DNA of 64,000 nucleotides from Wurfbainia villosa (Eukaryota; Streptophyta; Magnoliopsida; Zingiberales; Zingiberaceae): the NCBI GenBank assembly GCA_025175895.1, contig CM045991.1, forward strand, positions 90,569,174 through 90,633,173, given 5' to 3'. Of the stretch, positions 57,904-64,000 are shown piece after piece. The stretch's first letter is position 1. Every line of letters begins with the position of its first letter. The notes below the pieces were generated by a model. The model made no database searches and was not told the origin of the DNA. It saw nothing but the letters and a program-made list of their open reading frames with translations. The translations under genes were made by a program, and so were the position numbers.

Positions 57904-57917
57904 AAAAAGGGGGAGAT
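57904..57917 (+). other. S3 polypurine tract
   Basis: AAAAAGGGGGAGAT directly precedes the 3' LTR (TGTTGGTGCAGG). Confidence 0.9.
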
Positions 57918-58983
57918 TGTTGGTGCAGGGGCACTAGATAATCGAACATGTGTTTTGATTATGGCAAAGACACAAAGTTAAGTTTATATTGTTATCTCAC
58001 GAGCTAAATCAAGTGTGCAGAAAAGTACTAAAGCTGGAGCTGAAGGCTAGCGACGCCCGGAGGAAGCCGTGGTGGTCGGGCGACACTTGAGTGAATTCGG
58101 AGGGAGCCGAAGGAATCGAGTGGAAGGCCGGAAGCGAGAGCTACTATCGAGGTAAGCTCGTGTGAGTGAGAGATTGTAAGGTCGTGTCCTCTTTACGGGG
58201 ACGAACGTAGGCGATGATTCGACTAAGACTTCCTGTAGAAGGTCTAGGTCGAGATCGGACGGTTAGAAACCGTCGTATTTATCATTTTCCGAGCTAATCT
58301 CTTCGCAGGAAGTGGGCGGTGATCGATCACGACATTGGGCGATCGTTATCGCTTGATCGGTTGGTGATGAGATGCATCGATCGGCATCATCGATCGGCCC
58401 GATGAGAGGCATCGATCGTGATGGCGAATTCGCTTTGCGCAGGTCAAAACGGATAACGGCGATAAAAATTTGGAAAAATTCATGATCCATTCCAAAGAAA
58501 TAGGAGACAAATTCAGAGGCTAAAGTCTATAAAAGGAGGGGAGGATTCATCTCCAAATCACATCAATTATTCATCAAGTGCTCCTACAACGCCAACGCTT
58601 CAACACCGTCATAACGCCGACGCGACGCCAAGTTTTGATCTTCTTCGTCGGCAGCAGATTCAAGTAATATTTTTGATATTATATTCTGTATTTTTATCTT
58701 CATAACGAGGTGAGGTAGGCTTGTTGCCTCATCCTCGTATATTCGGTTTTTGTAATCGTTGTCTCCTACCTCCAACGAGGAGGAGACGTTTTAGTGCTTT
58801 GCCCTCCGTACGCGGTCTAGGACCGATAGGGCCTTGGAGTAGCAACCGCTGGGTTGTGAACCAAGTAAAATAAACGTGTTCATTTATTTTCCGCTGTGCT
58901 TACTTTGCGTATCGAACGAACGAAAAAGAAAAGATTTACGATCGCTATTCACCCCCCCTCTAGCGACGCTTCTCGATCCAACA
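57918..58983 (+). repeat. S3 3' LTR
   Basis: It matches the 5' LTR nearly base for base, except for about 130 bp around 58310-58440. There GATCGATC-type words replace the CAGTCGACTG sequence and nearby bases. The TATA box is at about 58528 and the LTR ends GATCCAACA. Confidence 0.94.
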
Positions 58984-59264
58984 ATTGTTAATTACTTAAA
59001 GTCTTCCTAAATAGAAAACATCAAGGGGGAGGATTAAGATCTTCTTTCAAGGCTCACCCTCGGTCAAGGGGGAGGTTTCCTCAAGGGGGAGACTTGGAAG
59101 AAAATCTCTTTCAAGACTCACCCTCGGTCAAGGGGGAGGTTTCCTCAAGGGGGAGACTTGGAAGAAAATCTTGACTACTCCTACTTAATCTTGATTATTC
59201 TTCGTGCATACTTTTCTTCATGCATGTTATTTCCTTAACTTTGTATGTGGGTTTGCCATAGATC
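58984..59264 (+). other. S2 3' non-coding region, second part
   Basis: Begins with the second ATTGT. It contains a direct tandem duplication of 64 bp (59043-59106 and 59107-59170), each unit carrying CGGTCAAGGGGGAGGTTTCC and TCAAGGGGGAGACTTGG. The region is thus rich in GGGGGAG tracts just before the real polypurine tract. Confidence 0.8.
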
Positions 59265-59278
59265 AAAAAGGGAGAGAT
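59265..59278 (+). other. S2 polypurine tract
   Basis: AAAAAGGGAGAGAT precedes the 3' LTR. It is one base different in kind from those of S1 and S3 (GGGAGAG against GGGGGAG). Confidence 0.88.
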
Positions 59279-60368
59279 TGTTGGTGCAGTTGGCGCCTAA
59301 GTCGAACCTAAGTTTTGATTATAGCAAACGATACAAAGTTAAGGTCATATCGTTATCTCACGAGCTAAATTGAGTGTGTAGAAAAATCCTAAAGCTGGAG
59401 CTGAAGGCTAGCGACACCCGGAGGAAGCCGCGGTAGTCGGGCGACACTCGAGTGACTTCGGAGGGAGCCAAAGGAATCGAGTGGAAGGCCAGAAGTAAGA
59501 GCTATAAAGTAAGTATCGAGGTAAGCTCATGTGTGTGAGCATAAGTGAGGTCGTATCCTTCTTACGGGGATGGTCTTAAGTGCAGATCCGACCAAAGACA
59601 TCCCATGGATGGTCTAGGTCGAGATCGGACGGTCGGCAACCGTCGAAATTATATTTTTGTTAAGCTAACTTATGATTTCAGCTAGCATCAGTCGACTGCC
59701 CACAAGAGTCACTCGACTGCTTGAAATCAGTCGACTGATGAGTGTTGTGACTCAACTGATGATGGTCATTAGTCGACTGATGGTCAAGGATCAGCTTCGA
59801 GGAGTCAAGCCTTATCACCTCATTTCAAGGAGCTTGGTGCCTAAATTTGATTGGCTGAAGATTCCCTCGAGGAGGGACTCAAAGGCTATAAAAGGAGGGC
59901 TTCTCTTAGGGTTTTTCATCAATTCCAAGTGCTCAAAAGTGCTCGTGTTACGCTACTCTTCTACGACGATCTTACGACGATGACGTGCTACCGCATCTCC
60001 GACGATGAGAGCTTAAGTTTCATTCTTCTATAAGTCATTAGTATATTGTTATTTTGTTTCTTACTTATCGAGCTTTAATCGTAACAAGGAGAGAGAGAGT
60101 GTCCCTCTACCTTGAGCTTTCTTGTATCGATTGTTTTGTCGCTTACTCCTACCTCCAACAAGGAGGAGTATTTTTAGTGTGTTGCCCTCCGTACGTGGTC
60201 TAGGACCGTTAGGGCCTTGGAGTAGTAGCCGAAGGCTACGAACCAAGTAAAAAACTCTATTGTCTCGTTTGTTTTGAATTTATCTTCCACTGTATCTACT
60301 CGTGTTTTAATGAACAAAAGTGTTTATCACTATTCACCCCCCCCTCTAGCGATCCGCTCGATCCAACA
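59279..60368 (+). repeat. S2 3' LTR
   Basis: TGTTGGTGCAGTTGG to GATCCAACA. It is shorter than the 5' LTR by a deletion in the CAGTCGACTG cluster (one CTGGCGCTGCCATCAG segment is missing near 59757). The TATA box GCTATAAAAGGAGGG is at about 59885. Confidence 0.94.
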
Positions 60369-60534
60369 GTATTTTGCAGCTATCATCTGATCAGAGAGAT
60401 CATAAATAGGAAGGAAATACAAATCGAGAAGATTCCCACTGAAAGAAACTTAGTGGATCCTTTAACTAAGGTCTTACCTCAAAGTAAGTTTGAGGATCAT
60501 GTTAGAGCTTATGGTATTAGATACCATGGTGATT
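60369..60534 (+). pseudogene. T2 RNase H, C-terminal part
   Basis: This continues T2 after S2. The frames carry the pattern YHLIREIINRKEIQIEKIP in pieces, then NLVDPLTKVLPQSKFEDHVRAYGIRYHGD and a stop at 60535. It shows that S2 landed inside the RNase H codons of T2. Confidence 0.88.
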
Positions 60535-60541
60535 GACATTA

Positions 60542-60556
60542 GGCCAAGTGGAAGTT
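60542..60556 (+). other. T2 polypurine tract
   Basis: GGCCAAGTGGAAGTT precedes the 3' LTR start TGTTAGTAATA. Confidence 0.8.
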
Positions 60557-62775
60557 TGTTAGTAATATATGAGGTTTCCTAAGGCAATCACCTTACGCTT
60601 AAATCATTTATATGATAAATGAAGATTCACTATTTGAGTATACATATTTATATGTATTTGATTAGATCTTAAACTCATTTACTGAATGTCCACAATATGA
60701 TTCACAGCATGAGAGAATTTGTGATTGGATCACAACTAGTGAGTATCTCTACATGTGTAATTGTGATGTATTGGAATTATCCCTAGTCGATGAACTAATG
60801 GATTTGGACACCATCAATTCTGTCAAGACTAGCACGAGGTATACTCTTTGGTGTATCCAAGCAGCTGATTCTCACTGGCTAGAGACATTGTGATGTCCGA
60901 AGTTAATCGTGGATGCTAGTTATGGTAACTAGTTCATTGGAGTGACCAGATGTAAGACTTCATATGGTTCTTGGCATACATGGATATGTCAATGAAGTTC
61001 TTACTGCAGTTTAAGTGCGATGTTCCTTTGACTTGCAGTATTCAAGTCATCTTGGTCATGGAGACTTATGCTTTGACATCTTAAGCAAGCATCTCCAAGG
61101 AGATGTGGACCCGAATGATTGGGTATAAGTCGAAATGCCCGAAGGTGTTTAAATAGCCTATAAAGGATTCACCACTTCTTGCGAGGAGATGTATACATGT
61201 TTGGATTGTTACTAAAGTCTTTGGCCAAAGCATTACATGTTTAGAGTAAGGTACTCTTTGATACATGTGCAGTAACTAGAATCCGTAAAATGAGAAAATG
61301 ATACTTGGGCTAGGTGTGAAGTAGTCGACCTAGTGGAGACTGACACTATAGACCATGTCCTGAACCAAATGGGTATAAGAGGCATGAAGGGAACGGGGCA
61401 CGATTCATTGTAGCTACTGAAGGGTTTCAAAAATGGTTCTGGAATCAACCGTTGATTTTTCGATTAATTGAGGATCATGATGTACTAGTAGGTGCCACTC
61501 ATGTTCATTCTATAATTAATGGTTAATTATAGACGGCCAACATAAATCGGGAACCTATTTGGTCACACGCACAACAAGCGTAATCCGAAGGATTTAAAAC
61601 GAGCTTGAGATTGAGATTCTCATATCAAGAGAACTAAGTTTGGTTGGACCAAACAAGGAGCTAGCATGAAATTGTTTCAGTCGCAATGGAAGCATGGATG
61701 GGTCGAGTCTTATGAAGACATGATGGATGAACCAAATTGGTTTGGTTCTAATCCAATGGTAGAGAATAAACCAAAGGGATTTGGTTTCTTTTAAACGAAT
61801 GAACCAAAGTTGATTCGGTTCGTTTTAACTTAAAATAGACCAACTCGGTTCGGTTTATTTTAACTTAAGTTATTGGAGTGGGTTAACGGGTTTTGGTTAT
61901 GAACCAATAACCCTAATGAGAAGTTTTCTTAATGGTTAAGAAACACGCACTCTATAAAAACGCAGTTAGAGTTTTAGAGAGCCCTAAGTTTATTTTGGGA
62001 AATATTCTTCCTCTCCTCTCCCTCTCTTTGCCGCCACCCAAGACCTGCTTGTCGCCGCCTCTTGCAGTTGCTGCCATCGACGCCACTAGCTGTCGCTGGC
62101 CACCTGCTGCTGTCGGCGACCCTCCGGTGACATCCCTTAGCTCCGGTGACCAAGGTGCATCCGGCCTTCCTCCTTTGGGCCGGCGCAAATCCTCCACCAA
62201 GTTGTCCAGTTTTCTGGACAGCTTGTTTCTTTTCGTGTCGGAGCATTGTTTGGACGATGTTTGGAGCTCCGACAGCAGCTACCTTGTTGGGGATTCAATC
62301 TCCGGTAATCCTCATAGGTAGAGGACCAAGGATTCATCAATCGATTGACAAATACCTCTCCGGAGAAGTGAGTATTGGGGACTCATTTTCAAATCCGAAT
62401 TTTGATTCGGATTGTGATCTTCTCTCGATCACATTGTCTTCGACACGAGGTTAGTGATTCCTACGAAGACGAGGCTTGTAGCTTGGCGAAGCTATCCCAA
62501 CGATACTCGGCATGGATACGGATAGAGGCAATTCTAGCGAGAGTTGCTCCGGTTGATGTCATTCCCACTGCACGTGATACTTCAGGTATAACTAGCATAA
62601 TTTCCTTTTATTGCAAAATTTAAAATTGCGATTATGTCTACACATGTTGTACTTTGCATGCGTGTGGTGTGTGTGTTGTAATAAATTAGATTTATTGCCT
62701 TTTAATTCTTCCGTTGTACACATGTTTATGAAACATGTTCGAATACACACTCACCGCGGTGCCGAAACCCCAACA
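60557..62775 (+). repeat. T2 3' LTR
   Basis: 2219 bp with TG...CA ends, collinear with the 5' LTR apart from scattered substitutions and short deletions (for example near 61190). The TATA box CTCTATAAAAACGC is at about 61951. Confidence 0.95.
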
Positions 62776-63236
62776 TCAGTCAACTGCCAATAGACAACAG
62801 TCGACTGCCAGCTTGGTCACTCTCTGCAATAAGAGGTTAGCACGAAATATGGTAAATATGACGGTTCCTTACCGTCCGATCTAGACCTAGACCTTTCACT
62901 AGAAGTCTTAGTCGAATCGCCACCTACGGTCGTCCTCGTACAGAGAACATGACCTTACCATCTCTCTTCACACTCGTGCTTACCTCTGGTCCTTTATGAC
63001 CTGTCGCTCTGCTTCCGATCTTCACCTAGGCTCTTTAACTCCACGAAGTTCTCCTAGTGTCGCCTGACCACCACGGTTTCTCGACTCGAGATTCTCCGGG
63101 TGTCGTTGACCTTCGGCTTAGCTTAACCATTTCCTATACACTTAATTCAGCTCATGAGATAACAATAAGACCTTAACTTTGGGTCTTTGTTATAATCAAA
63201 CCCTAAGTTTGATTATCTAGTGCCCCTACACTGACA
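62776..63236 (-). repeat. S1 5' LTR, right part
   Basis: Continues the S1 LTR after T2, from the CAGTCAACTGCC word to the terminal CTGACA (CCAACA in relatives). It matches 35600-36057. The sequence GACGT follows. Confidence 0.9.
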
Positions 63237-63376
63237 GACGTGGCATGACATATCGGGAATCCATCATGACTTGGTAATCATTCAAATCCTAAACCAAACA
63301 AGGTTGTTATTGATAACCTTGGATGAATAACCAAGGTTATCAATAATAGCCCTGAACCAAACGCACCCTTACAAAG
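63237..63376. other. Spacer with a strong palindrome, right of S1
   Basis: Neither S1 nor clear M1 sequence. It contains a perfect 16-bp inverted repeat (63307-63322 and 63331-63346, loop of 8) and ends in AACCAAACGCACCCTT. Read backwards that is GGGTGCGTTTGGTT, a word often found at the ends of small plant DNA transposons (from memory). It may be the remnant of a MITE whose other part is at 34860-34996. Confidence 0.4.
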
Positions 63377-63802
63377 ATGCAAAATCAAATTCAAGGGTCA
63401 AATTGACAAAATCTAATGTCTAAGAGGCAAGAGTCATCTAGGGGCAAGAAAGGTTTGGGTCATAAACCTAAACCCAAGGATACCTACAATAGTGTTCCAT
63501 TCGATTATGGAACCATCCTTAGATCTAGGAAAGTCAAGGTCACAAGGGAGGTCATCCCTAGAGTTGACCATGATGTGTGTCTTGTGACTAAGGTTTCAAA
63601 GAAACCAAGGAAGGTCACTAAGAAGGTTAAAAGGGGAGTTACCCCTAAGATTAATATAGACAAGACCAAATTGACCAAGACTACCAAGCCAAAAAGAGTC
63701 ATTAGAAAAGTACTAGGGGAGGATATCCCTAGTGAGTACCTAATAAATCCAAGGAGCTCCAATAGGTATTGGGTTCCTAGGAGCGTAATTCCATCACGCT
63801 AA
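63377..63802 (+). pseudogene. M1 Gag, C-terminal part
   Basis: Open from 63416 to 63802 and readable slightly upstream across one stop. It shows GKKGLGHKPKPKDTYN, a basic lysine/arginine/valine/threonine-rich middle, and ends with SNRYWVPRSVIPSR. This order (a GLGY/GLGH-x-PK box, a basic tract and a W-VP box) is the usual C-terminal part of SIRE/Maximus Gag. It continues 27670-28939 after removal of all inserted elements. The methionine at 63416 is not a real start. Confidence 0.75.
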
Positions 63803-64000
63803 ATGGGTTAGATTGTGTCAACCTTGAATAGATGGGTAGTTAATCTAACCATAGCAAAGTTGGCACTTTAGATTATTTCCAAGGTTATGGGATACTTAGG
63901 AAATAAGGGTTGAATTTATATCCTAAAGGATTTTAGGATGTGCTAATAAAATTCAAGTTTGAAAAGTCAATAAAAATTGGCACAATTAGGTTTAGAGGTA
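63803..64000 (+). other. M1 region after gag, partial
   Basis: No open frame or protease motif is visible up to the window edge. It corresponds to the gag-pol interval of M1, similar in position to 49397-50146 of S2. Confidence 0.4.

Larger units (their letters stand above)
53919..58983 (+). mobile_element. S3: gag-only SIRE-like copia element
   Basis: A compact 5065-bp element has LTRs of 1054 bp (53919-54972) and 1066 bp (57918-58983) and a perfect target duplication ATTGT (53914-53918 and 58984-58988). The internal region of 2.9 kb holds Gag and a 3' non-coding region only. There is no protease, integrase, RT or RNase H. Its layout matches S1. It is the innermost, hence most recent, insertion in the nest, although its Gag already has frame breaks. 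Confidence 0.94.
46596..60368 (+). mobile_element. S2: SIRE-like copia element with gag and pol, interrupted
   Basis: LTRs are 1111 bp (46596-47706) and 1090 bp (59279-60368), with TGTTGGTGCAGT...GATCCAACA ends. Flanks GTGTT and GTATT differ at one base. Gag is at 47930-49396, pol at about 50147-53220, and a 3' region carries several GGGGGAG tracts. S3 is inserted in that 3' region. Without S3 the element is about 8.7 kb. It is the only S-family member here with pol, but stops and frame changes make it inactive. Confidence 0.93.
39567..62775 (+). mobile_element. T2: Tork/TAR-like Ty1/copia element, interrupted
   Basis: LTRs of 2231 bp (39567-41797) and 2219 bp (60557-62775) start TGTTAGTAATATATGAG and end CCCAACA. 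Flanks TCAAT and TCAGT differ at one base. The primer site, a long leader, gag, protease, integrase, RT and RNase H are in copia order on the plus strand. S2 interrupts RNase H at 46596, and the last RNase H codons are at 60369-60534. Stops and frameshifts occur in every domain. The lineage is guessed from Gag and LTR style. Confidence 0.93.
34997..63236 (-). mobile_element. S1: gag-only SIRE-like copia element, interrupted
   Basis: The left LTR (34997-36057, 1061 bp) and right LTR (38956-39566 plus 62776-63236) face an internal region of only 2.9 kb. The polypurine tract and primer site show that it lies on the minus strand. Flanks are GATGT (34992-34996) and GACGT (63237-63241), a target duplication with one change. 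The internal region encodes a broken Gag and then passes straight into the 3' non-coding region. No protease, integrase, RT or RNase H is present. T2 sits inside the right LTR. Confidence 0.88.
24827..64000 (+). mobile_element. M1: SIRE/Maximus-like copia element, interrupted
   Basis: The 5' LTR starts TGTTGGTGTAATCGG at 24827 and ends CCTACA at 27595, followed by an iMet-type primer site. Gag runs from 27670 to about 28939 and resumes near 63377-63802 with the GLGHKPK and SNRYWVPRSV segments typical of the end of SIRE/Maximus Gag. Between these parts lie the Tat-like element and S1 with all its passengers. Pol and the 3' LTR lie beyond the right edge, so the target duplication cannot be checked. 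Without its solo-LTR passenger the LTR is about 1.66 kb. Confidence 0.8.

Noticed and set aside
63416..63802. A lysine-rich protein gene of its own
   Set aside because: Its GLGH-x-PK and W-VP boxes and its position match the end of the M1 Gag, which continues from 28939.
1..64000. A new defence, biosynthetic or signalling system
   Set aside because: No non-transposon gene was found on either strand. All recognisable coding motifs belong to LTR retrotransposons.

Overview
This window is plant nuclear DNA made almost wholly of nested LTR retrotransposons. I found no host gene, rRNA, tRNA or CRISPR. The plant call rests on the element types: Ty1/copia elements with tRNA-iMet-type primer sites (TGGTATCAGAGC), a Tekay-like Ty3/gypsy chromovirus, a TRIM-like LTR and an Athila/Tat-type primer site. 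The density of insertions suggests a large, repeat-rich angiosperm genome, perhaps a monocot. I cannot name the species.

Layout. Bases 1-335 hold one end of a TRIM-like element on the minus strand. Bases 336-2675, 14603-14966 and 23890-24826 are the oldest visible layer, here called H. H is a decayed and rearranged Ty3-like family with an acidic Gag/protease reading frame. H was split by R1, a Tekay-like gypsy element on the minus strand (2676-14597) with LTRs of about 3.77 kb and target duplication CTCTA. H was also split by A1, an Angela/Tork-like copia element on the minus strand (14967-23884) with target duplication GGCAC, and by M1, a SIRE/Maximus-like copia element on the plus strand that starts at 24827 and runs off the right edge.

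M1 is itself interrupted three times. A solo LTR of another SIRE family lies in its 5' LTR (25363-26475). A non-coding Athila/Tat-like element (LARD type) lies in its gag (28940-34724). S1, a gag-only SIRE-like element on the minus strand, spans 34997-63236. S1 contains T2 (copia, plus strand, 39567-62775). T2 contains S2 (pol-bearing SIRE-like, plus strand, 46596-60368). S2 contains S3 (gag-only SIRE-like, plus strand, 53919-58983). This gives six levels: H > M1 > S1 > T2 > S2 > S3. The target duplications are ATTGT for S3 (perfect), GTGTT/GTATT for S2, TCAAT/TCAGT for T2 and GATGT/GACGT for S1 (one mismatch each).

Every pol or gag region that I translated carries stops, frameshifts or deletions, so no element here looks autonomous. 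The most useful observations are: the U3 minisatellite of A1, which differs in copy number between its two LTRs (6 versus 12); two gag-only SIRE copies that lost pol and the CCHC knuckle in the same way; CAGTCGACTG palindromes shared by the U3 regions of different SIRE families; hairpin-forming repeats in the T2 leader; and an H reading frame that becomes continuous once R1 is removed.
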